A stretch of 64,000 nt of DNA from Clostridium nigeriense. Its GTDB lineage: Bacteria; Bacillota; Clostridia; Clostridiales; Clostridiaceae. This document shows positions 48,620 through 58,150 of this stretch, piece by piece; positions within the stretch are counted from its first letter, which is position 1, and every line of letters starts with the position of its first letter. The notes under the pieces were generated by a model. The model ran no database searches. It had not been told where the DNA came from and saw only the letters and a program-made list of their open reading frames with translations. The position numbers were made by a program, and so were the translations under genes. The DNA is taken from the NCBI RefSeq assembly GCF_900086595.1, contig NZ_LT575472.1:2429685-2493684 (forward strand), written 5' to 3'.

Positions 48620-49650
48620 ATGCTTATATTCTCCATTCTTTTTACAACAATAACAGTAAAATTTCCTCTTTTTAATTTATCATTTGTTTTTACTGTTATA
48701 CTTCCCTTACGGTTATTTTTAATATTATTAAAATATAACTTTTTATTAGCATAAAGCTTACTTAAATCCTTGGAATTAACTTCAATTATTATATCTTCAT
48801 CTTCTTTAGTAGCTTTTTCTATACTTTCACAAATAAGACTTCCTTCTACCAATTCTCTAAAAGAAGGATGAAAAGGTCCATCTATTAAGTCCCTACCCCA
48901 AGTTATATTTTCAGTTGGCTGCAATCCCATTCTAATTATATTTACATTTGCCTCTTTATAAAGCTTATATAGTTCCTTAGAAATATTTACAGCATCTTCT
49001 AAAGAATAAGGCTTATATTCTCCTCTTTCATACATCTTTTCCATTGGAGTATCTTTTATAACTAAAGAGGGATAAATTCTACATATATCCGGCTTCATTT
49101 CAATAGACTTTTTAGCGGTTTCTATATCTTTATCAAAACTATCTCCTGGAAGTCCCGGCATAATTTGATGCCCTAAAGTGAAGCCAAACTCTTTTATTAA
49201 TTTAGATGCAACTTCAACGTCTTTTACCGTATGACCTCTACCAGAAAGTTTTAAAATTTCATCATCTAAAGATTGAACACCCAATTCTATAATATCAACT
49301 TTATAGTCCTTTAAATAGTTTAATATATAATTATTTATAGCATCTGGTCTTGTTGACATTCTTATTTTATCTATAAAACCTTTTTCTTTATATTCTCTAG
49401 CTACCCTTAATAATTCTTTTTGCTTTTTAACATCAATAGCAGTAAATGTCCCTCCAAAAAATGATACTTCTATTGTAGAACTACTATGATCTATTGTTTT
49501 TATATACTCTTCTATGGTATTCCTTACGTCCTTTTCTGTAACTTCCTCTTCAACTTCCTTTGCTATTTTATCTTGGTTACAAAATACACATTGATGAGGG
49601 CAACCTATATGAGATATAAATATAGGTATAATATAATGTCTTCTATTCAT
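48613..49650 (-). CDS. Elp3-like radical SAM protein
   Basis: 345-residue radical SAM enzyme with CPHQCVFCNQ (C-x3-C-x2-C) at the N-terminus. It is similar to the radical SAM half of Elp3 but has no acetyltransferase domain. Database entries of this type are often called elongator complex protein 3; the substrate is unknown. It overlaps the 3' end of rnc by 8 bases, a link kept in Clostridium. GGTFTAIDVKKQKELL and GVQSLDDEILKLSGRGHT are typical of the Elp3/HemN-like barrel. Confidence 0.8.
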   Translation of the reverse strand: MNRRHYIIPIFISHIGCPHQCVFCNQDKIAKEVEEEVTEKDVRNTIEEYIKTIDHSSSTIEVSFFGGTFTAIDVKKQKELLRVAREYKEKGFIDKIRMSTRPDAINNYILNYLKDYKVDIIELGVQSLDDEILKLSGRGHTVKDVEVASKLIKEFGFTLGHQIMPGLPGDSFDKDIETAKKSIEMKPDICRIYPSLVIKDTPMEKMYERGEYKPYSLEDAVNISKELYKLYKEANVNIIRMGLQPTENITWGRDLIDGPFHPSFRELVEGSLICESIEKATKEDEDIIIEVNSKDLSKLYANKKLYFNNIKNNRKGSITVKTNDKLKRGNFTVIVVKRMENISIG

Positions 49651-50341
49651 CTACTACCTCCAAAGATTTTAAAGCTTCCTTTGCTGCATTTTGCTCAGAT
49701 TCTTTTTTACTGTAGCCTTCTCCTTGACCAAGTTCTTTATCTTCTACAATCACAGATGTATAGAATTTTCTTCTATGAGGTGGGCCTTCATATTTTAATA
49801 ACTCATAGACTATAGTAACTTCTCCTGCCTTCTGCATTTCTTCTTGAAGTTTAGTTTTATAATCTAAAACTATATCATTATTAATTGCTTTATCTATAAT
49901 CTCCTTAAAATGTCCTAATATATAATCTTTAACAAATTCAAGACCTTTATCTAAATATATAGCTGCCAATAAAGCTTCAACCGCATCTGCAATTATTGAA
50001 ACTCTCTCTCTTCCACCAGTTAATTCCTCACCTTTACTTATTCTAATAAAGTATCCTAAATTTAACTTTTTACCTATTTCATAAAGAGAATTTTCACAAA
50101 CAATCAGACTTCTTATTTTAGTCAGTTCTCCTTCACTTTTGTTTTTATAATTTAAAAATAAATATTCAGTTATGCATAACTGTAATATGGAATCACCTAA
50201 AAATTCAAATCTTTCATTATACTCTTCATCTCTATGCTGATTTGCATAAGAGCTATGAGTTAATGCCGTCTTTAAAAGCTTTGGCTCATTGAAACTTAAT
50301 CCTATATACTCCTCAACTTCACTAATATTAAACTTCGCCAT
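49643..50341 (-). CDS. rnc: Ribonuclease III
   Basis: Cleaves double-stranded RNA; needed for rRNA processing and sRNA/antisense decay. 232 residues: catalytic domain with ERFEFLGDSILQL and the second acidic cluster ADAVEALLAAIYLDKG, then a C-terminal dsRNA-binding domain (about 160-230). I start at the ATG at 50339-50341, 8 bases after AAGGAG. A 19-base-pair stem lies just upstream of that SD (50358-50416), a plausible self-cleavage site. Confidence 0.97.
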   Translation of the reverse strand: MAKFNISEVEEYIGLSFNEPKLLKTALTHSSYANQHRDEEYNERFEFLGDSILQLCITEYLFLNYKNKSEGELTKIRSLIVCENSLYEIGKKLNLGYFIRISKGEELTGGRERVSIIADAVEALLAAIYLDKGLEFVKDYILGHFKEIIDKAINNDIVLDYKTKLQEEMQKAGEVTIVYELLKYEGPPHRRKFYTSVIVEDKELGQGEGYSKKESEQNAAKEALKSLEVVDE

Positions 50342-50357
50342 TTTTACAACTCCTTGA

Positions 50358-50416
50358 AGTTTATTCTTCAATTTGCTTTTTAATATTATTTAAGAGAGCA
50401 AATTCAAGAATAAACT
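50358..50416 (-). promoter_or_regulatory. Long stem-loop in the rnc leader
   Basis: GTTTATTCTTGAATTTGC (50398-50415) faces GCAAATTGAAGAATAAAC (50359-50376) with one G-G mismatch, plus one more outer A-U pair; loop of 21 bases. No T-run follows, so it is not a terminator. It ends directly before the rnc SD. Confidence 0.7.
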
Positions 50417-50442
50417 AATTTTTATTATAAATGTTAAATATA

Positions 50443-50466
50443 AAATCCCGCATTTTGCGGGATTCA
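50443..50466 (-). terminator. Rho-independent terminator after acpP
   Basis: AATCCCGC-AAAAT-GCGGGATT followed by TTATATTT on the minus strand; it starts 2 bases after the acpP stop. Confidence 0.85.
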
Positions 50467-50467
50467 A

Positions 50468-50698
50468 TTACTCTTCAACGTGATTTTTTAAATACTTAAC
50501 TACATCTCCAACAGTCTTGAAGTTTTCTGCTTCTTCATCTGGAATTTCAGTATCTAACTCATCTTCTAAAGCCATCATAAGTTCTACTAAATCTAATGAA
50601 TCCGCATTTAAATCATCTACAAAAGAAGAGTCCATTGTTATATCATCTTCATTAATACTTAATTTTTCTGCTATAATTTCTCTAACTTTATCGAACAT
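50468..50698 (-). CDS. acpP: Acyl carrier protein
   Basis: Carries fatty acyl chains on 4'-phosphopantetheine. 76 residues; the attachment serine is Ser34 in [17 protein letters not shown]. Strongly acidic four-helix protein. It lies downstream of plsX, which uses acyl-ACP. SD AGGAGGTGA is 5 bases before the ATG. Confidence 0.97.
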   Translation of the reverse strand: MFDKVREIIAEKLSINEDDITMDSSFVDDLNADSLDLVELMMALEDELDTEIPDEEAENFKTVGDVVKYLKNHVEE

Positions 50699-50727
50699 CT
50701 AAATCACCTCCTACATATATCATTTAG

Positions 50728-50756
50728 ATAATATTATATATTATTTATCTAGTCAA
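50728..50756 (-). promoter_or_regulatory. Candidate promoter for acpP
   Basis: -35 TTGACT (50751-50756), 17-base spacer, -10 TATTAT (50728-50733), in the plsX-acpP gap. Confidence 0.6.
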
Positions 50757-50774
50757 TATACAGATTGGTATAAA

Positions 50775-51776
50775 TTATATATTATTTTGTAGTTCTTCTT
50801 TAATTTTTCCTAATACATCATTATCATAAAAGGTTTTTGTTTGTCTTATAGCATTTTTAAAAGCCTTTCCATCCGAACTTCCATGGGCCTTAATACATAT
50901 TCCATCAACACCTAAAAATGGTGCTCCACCATATTCTTTGTAATCAAATTTTATTTTCAACGCCTTAAATACAGGCTTTAATAATAAAGCACCTATTTTA
51001 CTAATTAAACCACTTGATAAAATTTCATCTTTTATCATACTTAAAAGAGTAGATGCAACACCTTCATACATTTTTAATAATGTATTTCCAACAAATCCAT
51101 CGCAAACTAAAACATTTACATCTCCATTTGATGTATCTCTTGGCTCTACATTTCCTACAAAATTTAAATTTTCTTCTTCTTTCAATAATTTATGGGCAGC
51201 TTTAGTTAGTTCATTTCCTTTTTCTTCTTCAGATCCAATATTAACAAGGCCTACTGATGGTTTTTCCTTTCCTAATACCCCTTGATAATATATCTTTCCC
51301 ATTTTAGCAAACTGAACTAAGTAACTAGGTTTACAATCAACATTTGCTCCAGCATCAACTATCATAAAGCTACCATTTTTACCTGGCATTATAGGTGCAA
51401 GTGCTGGTCTTTCAATACCTTTAATCCTACCTACTATAAGGGTACATCCCGCTAAAAATGCCCCTGTACTACCTCCTGATATTACAGCATCACATTCCTT
51501 ATCTTTTACAAGCTTTAAAGCTCTGCATATGCTTGAGTCTTTTTTTCTCTTTAAAGCCATTACAGGATGTTCATTTGGTGAAATTACTTCTCTAGCATCA
51601 ACTATATTGATTAAAGATTTATCATAGGTATAATTCTTTAATTCCTCTTCTATTTTTTCTTTAGGTCCTGTTATATAGTATTCTATTCCTTGGTATTCGT
51701 TAAGAGCCTTTATAACTCCTTCAACTACAGCTTTAGGTGCATTATCTCCACCCATTCCATCTATAGCTATTCTCAT
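50775..51776 (-). CDS. plsX: Phosphate acyltransferase PlsX
   Basis: Converts acyl-ACP to acyl-phosphate for phospholipid synthesis with PlsY. 333 residues; [18 protein letters not shown] at the N-terminus and [10 protein letters not shown] conserved. I start at the ATG at 51774-51776; a GTG 12 bases earlier is part of the GGGGTG SD. Order yceD-rpmF-plsX is widely conserved. Confidence 0.96.
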   Translation of the reverse strand: MRIAIDGMGGDNAPKAVVEGVIKALNEYQGIEYYITGPKEKIEEELKNYTYDKSLINIVDAREVISPNEHPVMALKRKKDSSICRALKLVKDKECDAVISGGSTGAFLAGCTLIVGRIKGIERPALAPIMPGKNGSFMIVDAGANVDCKPSYLVQFAKMGKIYYQGVLGKEKPSVGLVNIGSEEEKGNELTKAAHKLLKEEENLNFVGNVEPRDTSNGDVNVLVCDGFVGNTLLKMYEGVASTLLSMIKDEILSSGLISKIGALLLKPVFKALKIKFDYKEYGGAPFLGVDGICIKAHGSSDGKAFKNAIRQTKTFYDNDVLGKIKEELQNNI

Positions 51777-51805
51777 AATACCTTTCACCCCTTTTCCTTA
51801 TATAT

Positions 51806-51834
51806 AAAGAAAAGAAAGTCATTTGACTTTCTTT
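51806..51834 (-). terminator. Terminator-like hairpin after rpmF
   Basis: AAAGAAAGTCA-AA-TGACTTTCTTT at the rpmF stop, followed by TCTTTATATAT. The loop is only a few bases and the T-run is interrupted, so it is probably leaky, letting plsX be expressed. Confidence 0.6.
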
Positions 51835-52018
51835 ATTCTTCTACTGAAGCAACTACTTCTTTACCTTTATAGAATCCACAGTTCTTACAAACTCTGTGAG
51901 CTAACTTCATTTCATGACATTGTGGACATTCAACTATTCCAGGTAAGCTCGCCTTAAAAGTTTGAGCTCTTCTTGAATTTCTCTTTGCTCTATATGTTTT
52001 TCTCGCAGGATTTCCCAT
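51833..52018 (-). CDS. rpmF: 50S ribosomal protein L32 (zinc form)
   Basis: 61 residues; N-terminal basic tail, then a zinc ribbon with two CxxC pairs in CPQCHEMK and CKNCGFYKG, so it is the cysteine-containing form. The ATG is 2 bases after the yceD stop and its SD lies in the last yceD codons, indicating coupling. Confidence 0.97.
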   Translation of the reverse strand: MGNPARKTYRAKRNSRRAQTFKASLPGIVECPQCHEMKLAHRVCKNCGFYKGKEVVASVEE

Positions 52019-52020
52019 TA

Positions 52021-52530
52021 CTACACCTCCTTATTTCCAAACAACTCTTGTAACTTTGCCAGTCTTAAGTCTACATCATTTGTTTCACAATGACAAGCAC
52101 TCTCGTTAAGATTTTTACCACATTGGTAACAAAGTCCCTTACAGTTGTCTGTGCAAAGTCTCTTAATAGGTAAGGTTGAAATAATAACATTTTCAACAAT
52201 TTTAGCAATATCAAAGGTATTGCTATCTACAAATATAATTTCTTCATCATTTTGAAGTTCCTTATTATTTGTAAACCTTTCTTCTATATCAATATCTATT
52301 GGATAGATAAAGGCCTCTAGGCATCTTGAACAATGCAGTTTCAATTTTGTCTTTATTGAAGCTCTTAGAGTTAAAACATCTCCAACAGAGGTAACATTTC
52401 CAACTACATTTAAAGCTTCTACAGCTTCTATTTTTTCTCCATCAAAATAAAGTGGAGCTAATTCATATGTTATATTGACTTCTTTTTTTCTATTCTTTGA
52501 TGAAATTAGGTCTGAAAACTGTATAATCAT
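52021..52530 (-). CDS. yceD: YceD (DUF177) family metal-binding protein
   Basis: 169-residue protein of the YceD/DUF177 family, implicated in 23S rRNA/ribosome-linked functions in other organisms. The region [10 protein letters not shown] and a C-terminal Cys/His cluster ([16 protein letters not shown]) suggest zinc binding. It is the first gene of yceD-rpmF-plsX. Its SD is weak (AGAG, about 10 bases away) and lies in a structured leader with a short upstream reading frame. Confidence 0.9.
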   Translation of the reverse strand: MIIQFSDLISSKNRKKEVNITYELAPLYFDGEKIEAVEALNVVGNVTSVGDVLTLRASIKTKLKLHCSRCLEAFIYPIDIDIEERFTNNKELQNDEEIIFVDSNTFDIAKIVENVIISTLPIKRLCTDNCKGLCYQCGKNLNESACHCETNDVDLRLAKLQELFGNKEV

Positions 52531-52536
52531 ATGTAT

Positions 52537-52612
52537 CTTGCTCTAGATCATGTCCTCATATCCTTTAGGATACATTATGTACCTTATGTACATAGCTTGA
52601 GCAAAGCTTCAT
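52537..52612 (-). promoter_or_regulatory. Structured leader of yceD-rpmF-plsX
   Basis: Possible three-way junction: UUUGCUC (52599-52605) with GAGCAAG (52537-52543) encloses UAUGUAC-AUAAG-GUACAUA (52576-52594) and UAUCC-UAAA-GGAUA (52559-52572). The closing helix covers the region where the yceD SD should be. A 15-codon reading frame (52565-52612) overlaps all three helices. Confidence 0.5.
52565..52612 (-). CDS. Possible 15-residue leader peptide upstream of yceD
   Basis: ATG at 52610-52612 follows AAGGAGTG by 2-4 bases; the frame encodes MKLCSSYVHKVHNVS and stops with TAA at 52565-52567. The SD is far better than that of yceD itself. Translation would open the helices that may hide the yceD start. 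It has no homologue I recognise; it may be chance. Confidence 0.35.
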   Translation of the reverse strand: MKLCSSYVHKVHNVS

Positions 52613-52652
52613 TTCACTCCTTAGATAAATATTTGCCGAATAAACACAATTT

Positions 52653-52681
52653 ATTATATAAAGTGCATGATTAAAAGTCAA
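52653..52681 (-). promoter_or_regulatory. Strong sigma-A promoter for yceD-rpmF-plsX
   Basis: -35 TTGACT (52676-52681), 17-base spacer, -10 TATAAT (52653-52658). A spaced inverted repeat AAGTGCAT / ATGCACTT has one arm in the spacer (52661-52668) and the other upstream (52713-52720). Confidence 0.85.
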
Positions 52682-52731
52682 GCAATTTTATGTAAATAAC
52701 TCACTAATAATTATGCACTTCTAATAATTTA

Positions 52732-53928
52732 TTACTTAATTAATTCAACAGTATCTCTTGCTATTACTAATTCTTCGTTAGTTGGAATTACAAAAGCCTT
52801 AACCTTACAGCCTTCTTTAGAGATTTCTCTAACCTTTCCTCTAACCTTATTTCTTTCTGTATCTACTTCAACACCTAAGAATTCTAATCCTGTTAGTATA
52901 GATTCTCTTGTTTCTGGTCCATTTTCACCAACACCAGCAGTAAATACTATAGCATCAACTCCGCCCATTACAGCAGCATAGGCTCCTATAGTAGTTCTAA
53001 CCTTGTATTCAAATATAGCAAGTGCTAATTTTGCTCTATGAACATCTTCCTTAAATGCAGCATCTTCAATGTCTCTAAAGTCTGAACTAATTCCTGATAT
53101 ACCAAGAACACCTGACTTCTTATTTAATAAGTCATTTACTTCATCTACTGATAAGCCTTCTTCTTTCATTAAGAAAGTAACTATAGCAGGATCTATATTA
53201 CCACTTCTAGTTCCCATAGCTACACCTTCAAGTGGTGTGAATCCCATTGAAGTATCTATAGAAACTCCATTTTTTATAGCTGCTAAACTTGCACCATTTC
53301 CTAAATGACAAGTAACTATCTTTAAATCCTTTATATCTTTACCCATAACTTCTGCAACTTTTTGAGATACATATTTATGAGAAGTTCCATGGAATCCATA
53401 TTTTCTTATTCCATGCTTTTCATATAAATCATATGGAAGAGCATAAAGATATGCTTCTTCTGGCATTGTTCCATGGAAAGCAGTATCAAAAACAGCTACC
53501 ATTGGTGTATTTGGCATAAGCTCTTCGCATGCTTCTATACCTATCATATTTGCAGGGTTATGTAGAGGTGCAAGCTTAAAGCATTCTCTTATATAATCTT
53601 TAACTTCATTATTTATAACTACTGAAGATTTATATTTTTCTCCACCATGAACTACTCTGTGTCCTACAGCTGTAATTTCATCCATTGATGAAATTACTCC
53701 ATTTTCCTTGTCTACTAAAGCATCTAAAACTAATTTTATAGCAACTTTATGGTCTGCCATTGGTTGTTTAACTATATATTTATCTCTACCTTCAACCTTT
53801 TGTGTTAAAACAGAACCTTCAATTCCTATTCTTTCAACTAATCCTTGAGCTAAAGATTCTTCTGTAGACATATCAATTAATTGATACTTAAGTGATGAAC
53901 TACCGCAATTAATAACTAATACTTTCAT
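52732..53928 (-). CDS. ackA: Acetate kinase
   Basis: Makes ATP and acetate from acetyl phosphate, the main ATP-yielding step of clostridial fermentation. 398 residues: [23 protein letters not shown] [26 protein letters not shown] and [15 protein letters not shown] are all present. Follows pta by 28 bases. SD AAGGAG is 9 bases before the ATG. Confidence 0.98.
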   Translation of the reverse strand: MKVLVINCGSSSLKYQLIDMSTEESLAQGLVERIGIEGSVLTQKVEGRDKYIVKQPMADHKVAIKLVLDALVDKENGVISSMDEITAVGHRVVHGGEKYKSSVVINNEVKDYIRECFKLAPLHNPANMIGIEACEELMPNTPMVAVFDTAFHGTMPEEAYLYALPYDLYEKHGIRKYGFHGTSHKYVSQKVAEVMGKDIKDLKIVTCHLGNGASLAAIKNGVSIDTSMGFTPLEGVAMGTRSGNIDPAIVTFLMKEEGLSVDEVNDLLNKKSGVLGISGISSDFRDIEDAAFKEDVHRAKLALAIFEYKVRTTIGAYAAVMGGVDAIVFTAGVGENGPETRESILTGLEFLGVEVDTERNKVRGKVREISKEGCKVKAFVIPTNEELVIARDTVELIK

Positions 53929-53956
53929 TTGTATTATACTCCTTCCTAATGGATAA

Positions 53957-54958
53957 TTATTTTTGTGCTTGTGCTTGAACTGCAGTTAAAGCAACTACAT
54001 TAACTATATCATCAGAGCTACATCCTCTTGATAAGTCATTTATTGGTTTTGCAAAGCCTTGACACATAGGTCCAATAGCCTCTGCATTTGCAAATCTTTG
54101 AACTAATTTATAACCTATATTACCACTTTGTAAATCTGGGAATATTAAAACATTAGCCTTACCTGCAACATTACTATTTGGTGCCTTTTGAGCTGCTACT
54201 TTATCAACTATAGCTGCATCTAATTGTAACTCACCATCTATTAATAAATCAGGTCTTAATTCCTTTGCAAGCTCAGTTGCCTTTCTAACCTTATCTACCA
54301 TCTCATGGTCTGCACTTCCCATAGTTGAGAATGATAACATTGCCACTCTTGGCTCTATTTTACAAAGATTTCTTGCAGTATCAGCAGTTGCTATAGCTAT
54401 AGCTGCTAATTGCTCATATGTTGGATTAGGGTTTACAGCACAGTCAGAGAATAATAACATTCCTTCCTCACCATACTTTGAACCTGGAACCATCATTATG
54501 AAGAAACTTGATACTACTGAAACACCAGGCGCTGTCTTTATAACTTGAAGTCCTGGTCTTAGTAAGTCCCCTGTTGTATGTACAGCACCTGAAACCATAC
54601 CATCTGCATGGTCTAGTTTAACCATCATTGTTCCAAAATATAGAGGGTCTCTAACTATTTTATCTGCCTTTTCTAAAGTCATTCCTTTGTTTTTTCTTAA
54701 TTCATAAAAGGCATTAACATAAGTTTCTAGTCTATCTGATTTGTTAGGATCTACTATTTCAATTCCTTCTAAGTTTACACCTAACTCCTTAGCTTTATTT
54801 TCTATTATATCCTTATCTCCTACTAAAATTACATAAGCTAAACCTAACTCTTGAATTCTTTGAGATGCAACTAAAGTTCTTTCCTCATCACCTTCTGGAA
54901 GAACTATTCTTCTTTTATCAGCCTTAGCTGATTCCCATAATTTATTCATAAGTTCCAT
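53957..54958 (-). CDS. pta: Phosphate acetyltransferase
   Basis: Converts acetyl-CoA and phosphate to acetyl phosphate. 333 residues, the short monodomain form without the N-terminal DRTGG/BioD-like domains. [14 protein letters not shown] at the N-terminus and [17 protein letters not shown] conserved. Start ATG at 54956-54958, 8 bases after AAGGAG; an upstream TTG in frame would lie before the SD. Operon pta-ackA, divergent from tmcAL. Confidence 0.97.
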   Translation of the reverse strand: MELMNKLWESAKADKRRIVLPEGDEERTLVASQRIQELGLAYVILVGDKDIIENKAKELGVNLEGIEIVDPNKSDRLETYVNAFYELRKNKGMTLEKADKIVRDPLYFGTMMVKLDHADGMVSGAVHTTGDLLRPGLQVIKTAPGVSVVSSFFIMMVPGSKYGEEGMLLFSDCAVNPNPTYEQLAAIAIATADTARNLCKIEPRVAMLSFSTMGSADHEMVDKVRKATELAKELRPDLLIDGELQLDAAIVDKVAAQKAPNSNVAGKANVLIFPDLQSGNIGYKLVQRFANAEAIGPMCQGFAKPINDLSRGCSSDDIVNVVALTAVQAQAQK

Positions 54959-55001
54959 AACATCTTCTCCTTTCAAAAAATACGGACTTTTCCCATATAC
55001 T

Positions 55002-55031
55002 AATATACCCCTAAATAACTATATTTTTCAA
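55002..55031 (-). promoter_or_regulatory. Candidate promoter for pta-ackA
   Basis: -35 TTGAAA (55026-55031), 18-base spacer, -10 TATATT (55002-55007). Confidence 0.55.
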
Positions 55032-55137
55032 CCTAAAATAATCAAAAGATTTAATTCTTTATATTAAGAATATTTCGAATAATGATTTTTCTTATCCTTA
55101 ATAGCCTATATATTTAACTTTTCATATAAAATTATTA

Positions 55138-55146
55138 TGTTATAAT
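55138..55146 (+). promoter_or_regulatory. Extended -10 promoter for tmcAL
   Basis: TGTTATAAT, an extended -10 element, with a weak TTTTCA 16 bases upstream; about 32 bases before the tmcAL ATG. Confidence 0.55.
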
Positions 55147-55177
55147 ATTTTTATATTTCCCATTAAGGAGTGTATTT

Positions 55178-56371
55178 ATGAATATAACAGGAATAATTAC
55201 AGAATATAATCCATTTCACAATGGACATTTATTTCATCTTAATTCAGCAAAAAAAACAACTAATTGTGATGGCATAATTTGTATAATGAGCGGTAATTTT
55301 GTTCAAAGAGGTGAACCTGCTATTATAGATAAATGGAAAAGAACTGAAATGGCATTATTAAACGGTGTAGATTTAGTAATTGAACTTCCAACTTTTTATG
55401 CAGTTTCCTCAGCAGAATTTTTTGCAAAAGGTGCAATAAATATTCTTGATAAAATTGGAGTTGTAAAAAATATTTTTTTTGGTAGTGAATGTGGCTCTAT
55501 AGAATTATTAAATAAGATTGCGAAATTTTTAACCTATGAATCTTATGAATTTCAAGAAATTGTTAAAGATAATCTTAAATCTGGAGTAACCTATGTAAAG
55601 GCTCGTGAAAATGCATTAATAAACTTATTAAAAGATGATTCTTTAAAGGAAGTGCTTTCTAATTCAAATAATATTTTAGGAATTGAATATATTAAGGCTC
55701 TTACTAAAATAAATAGCAATATAATTCCTTTAACCTTAAAAAGAGAAGGTTCAAAATACAATGATAAGGAATTAGATAGTATTTTTTCTTCTGCTACTAG
55801 CATTAGAGAAAGCTTAAAATCCGGAAAAAATATTTCTTCATTAGATTCATATATACCAAAATCTTCTTTAGAGATTTTAGATAAAAATAATTATAACTTT
55901 GTTTTTCAAGAAAAAATGTATGAATATATTAAATATAGGCTCTATACAAATTGCATTAATTTTAACAATCTTTTTGAAGCAAAAGAAGGATTAGATAATA
56001 AATTTTTAAAAGAAATTTATCATAGCTCATCCTACGAAGATTTAATTTTTAAAATTAAAAGCAAGAGATATACTTATACTAAAATTTCAAGGTTAATGAC
56101 TCAAATATTCTTATCTCTAGATAATTATCCTTTTTATGAGTTAATTAAAGATGAACATCTATACGCAAGAGTCCTTGGATTTAACGATACCGGAAAACTA
56201 ATATTAAAAGAAATGAAGAAAAAATCTAGAATTCCAATTATAACTAAAGTATCTAAGAATATGAATAATCCACTTTTAAATTTAGATATACAGGGAACGA
56301 AATCCTATTCAGTTTTAAATAATACTTTAAATCCATTAAGTGATTACTTAAACTCACCTATAATAAAATAA
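55178..56371 (+). CDS. tmcAL: tRNA(Met) cytidine acetate ligase TmcAL (YlbM)
   Basis: Forms N4-acetylcytidine at the wobble base of elongator tRNA-Met from acetate and ATP, as shown for the Bacillus protein. 397 residues; N-terminal nucleotidyltransferase fold with GIITEYNPFHNGHLFHL and SGNFVQRGEPAIIDKW, then helical C-terminal region. Divergent from pta-ackA, whose product is acetate. Followed by ylbJ. SD AAGGAGTG is 5 bases before the ATG. Confidence 0.93.
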   Translation: MNITGIITEYNPFHNGHLFHLNSAKKTTNCDGIICIMSGNFVQRGEPAIIDKWKRTEMALLNGVDLVIELPTFYAVSSAEFFAKGAINILDKIGVVKNIFFGSECGSIELLNKIAKFLTYESYEFQEIVKDNLKSGVTYVKARENALINLLKDDSLKEVLSNSNNILGIEYIKALTKINSNIIPLTLKREGSKYNDKELDSIFSSATSIRESLKSGKNISSLDSYIPKSSLEILDKNNYNFVFQEKMYEYIKYRLYTNCINFNNLFEAKEGLDNKFLKEIYHSSSYEDLIFKIKSKRYTYTKISRLMTQIFLSLDNYPFYELIKDEHLYARVLGFNDTGKLILKEMKKKSRIPIITKVSKNMNNPLLNLDIQGTKSYSVLNNTLNPLSDYLNSPIIK

Positions 56372-56419
56372 TAATATTAAAAAGCTCTATGCATATAAAT
56401 ACTATAGGAGGTAGGTTTT

Positions 56420-57607
56420 ATGATTAGTATTTATATTCTATGGCTTTTTATTTTTTTATTATTAGTTCTATTATTTAAACTTTTAGATGTAAAAAAGAAT
56501 TATATCATGTGTTTTCTTATAACTATATTCATAATAATTTTCGTTGTTAACTTAAAAACTAGTATAGACTCTGCTATAAATGGTGCAAAACTTGTTGTTT
56601 CTGCCATTTTGCCAACAATTTTTCCCTTTAGCGTTATCTGTAATTTACTTATATGTTATGATGGCATAACTCTTTATTCAAAAATATTAGGACCTTTAAT
56701 TTGTAAGCCCTTAGGACTTTCTAAGAGTTCATCCTTTCCCTTAGCAGCAAGCTTTATTTGTGGATATCCCTTAGGAGCAAAATATTCTTCTGATATCTAC
56801 AAATTAGGCTATATACATAAGGATGAGTACGAAAGATTATTAAATATAGCCTCTAACGCAGGTCCTATTTTCATATTAGGTTCTGTAGCCGTTGCTATGT
56901 TAAATAATATTAACTATGGATATATCCTTTTAATAGCAAATTATTTATCTTGTTTTATAATTGGATTTATTACTAAAAAACAATCTAAAAGTAAAACAAA
57001 AGAAGTTGAAACCAATATTCCTTTAAAGGAAGCAAACTTTGGAAGTTATTTAAAGACTTCTATTGAAGGTGCAATTAATACTACTTTAAATGTAAGTGCA
57101 TTTGTAATTATTTTTTCAGTAGTTATAAGTATAATTAAAAGCACCACTTCAATAAGTGCCGCTTTTAATTTCATAGAAAAATTAATTAAGTTACCTAATG
57201 GAATATTATATAATCTTTTTCTAGGAAGTATTGAATTTACTAATGGATGTAAATTAATATCAAGTATCAACTTAGGTATTAGTTTGAAATTAAGTATAAT
57301 AAGTTTTATATTATGCTTTTCAAGCCTATCTGTAATAGCTCAAGTATCATCTATAGTAAGTAATGATAATCCTAATTTCAAAAAGTATATTTCTATTAAA
57401 TTTCTTCAAGGAATACTTGGTTTTATTATAACTTTTATTTCTAGTACTTTTATTTTAACCTCAATACCTACATTTAATTATTCAAATAGCTATACCAATA
57501 AAATAATATTATATAAAATATTTATTACATTAATTATATTGCTGATAATTCCACTTATATTCTCTATTATTTTCAAATTTTTAAAAAGTAAACTACATTC
57601 CTCTTAA
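56420..57607 (+). CDS. ylbJ: Sporulation integral membrane protein YlbJ
   Basis: 395-residue membrane protein with about eight to ten hydrophobic segments and two nucleoside-recognition (Gate) regions; ASFICGYPLGAKYSSD is highly conserved in YlbJ. Needed for heat-resistant spores in Bacillus; transported substrate unknown. Its 3' end overlaps the convergent coiled-coil gene by 15 bases. SD AGGAGG is 9 bases before the ATG. Confidence 0.92.
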   Translation: MISIYILWLFIFLLLVLLFKLLDVKKNYIMCFLITIFIIIFVVNLKTSIDSAINGAKLVVSAILPTIFPFSVICNLLICYDGITLYSKILGPLICKPLGLSKSSSFPLAASFICGYPLGAKYSSDIYKLGYIHKDEYERLLNIASNAGPIFILGSVAVAMLNNINYGYILLIANYLSCFIIGFITKKQSKSKTKEVETNIPLKEANFGSYLKTSIEGAINTTLNVSAFVIIFSVVISIIKSTTSISAAFNFIEKLIKLPNGILYNLFLGSIEFTNGCKLISSINLGISLKLSIISFILCFSSLSVIAQVSSIVSNDNPNFKKYISIKFLQGILGFIITFISSTFILTSIPTFNYSNSYTNKIILYKIFITLIILLIIPLIFSIIFKFLKSKLHSS

Positions 57608-58129
57608 TTCAGAAATATTATCCTTAATTCTTGTTCCAGTATTACTTAATTTTTCATCTATTTCTTTTGCAGTTGCTTCAAAAGACTTTTGCATATCCTC
57701 GATAAGCTTATTTCTTTTTTCTTCTATTTCTCTATCTAATTGAGCTAGAATTTCAGTAGAGTACTCTCTTGATCCTATCCTAATTGCCTTAGCATCCCTT
57801 TGAGCTAAGGCAATTATTTCATTTGCTCTAACTTTAGCTTCCCTTACAATATCATGATTTTCTACATTTTGCTTCATCATTTCCATTATTTCAGTTTTAG
57901 TAGATTCATAATGTTTTTGGGCATCTCCAAGTATTCTATCTTTCTCGTTCATAACCCATTGAGCTTTTCTTATTTGATCTGGTAGATAATTAATTATTTG
58001 ATCAATTACTTCTAAAAACTCTTTTTTATCAATTACGCTTTTACCTGTTATAGGAACCTTCGGTGCTGTTTCTATTAATTCTTCTAAATACTCTAAAAGT
58101 TCAATAATGTTAACTTCAATTTTCTCCAT
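57593..58129 (-). CDS. Coiled-coil protein of unknown function (often labelled ATPase)
   Basis: 178 residues, almost wholly helical and charged, with a long coiled coil from about 60 to 165 resembling F0 subunit b or V-ATPase subunit E/DivIVA-like helices; no Walker motif is visible, so the ATPase label used for similar clostridial proteins is not supported by sequence. The conserved N-terminal part reads IIELLEYLEELIETAPKVP. It follows coaD by 21 bases and overlaps ylbJ tail to tail. Confidence 0.6.
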   Translation of the reverse strand: MEKIEVNIIELLEYLEELIETAPKVPITGKSVIDKKEFLEVIDQIINYLPDQIRKAQWVMNEKDRILGDAQKHYESTKTEIMEMMKQNVENHDIVREAKVRANEIIALAQRDAKAIRIGSREYSTEILAQLDREIEEKRNKLIEDMQKSFEATAKEIDEKLSNTGTRIKDNISELRGM

Positions 58130-58150
58130 CCCTATTCCCCCTTTTAATAT

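Noticed and set aside
52661..52720. Spaced inverted repeat AAGTGCAT / ATGCACTT around the yceD promoter as an operator
   Set aside because: The arms are 44 bases apart and only 8 bases long, which can occur by chance in this composition; no regulator is suggested.
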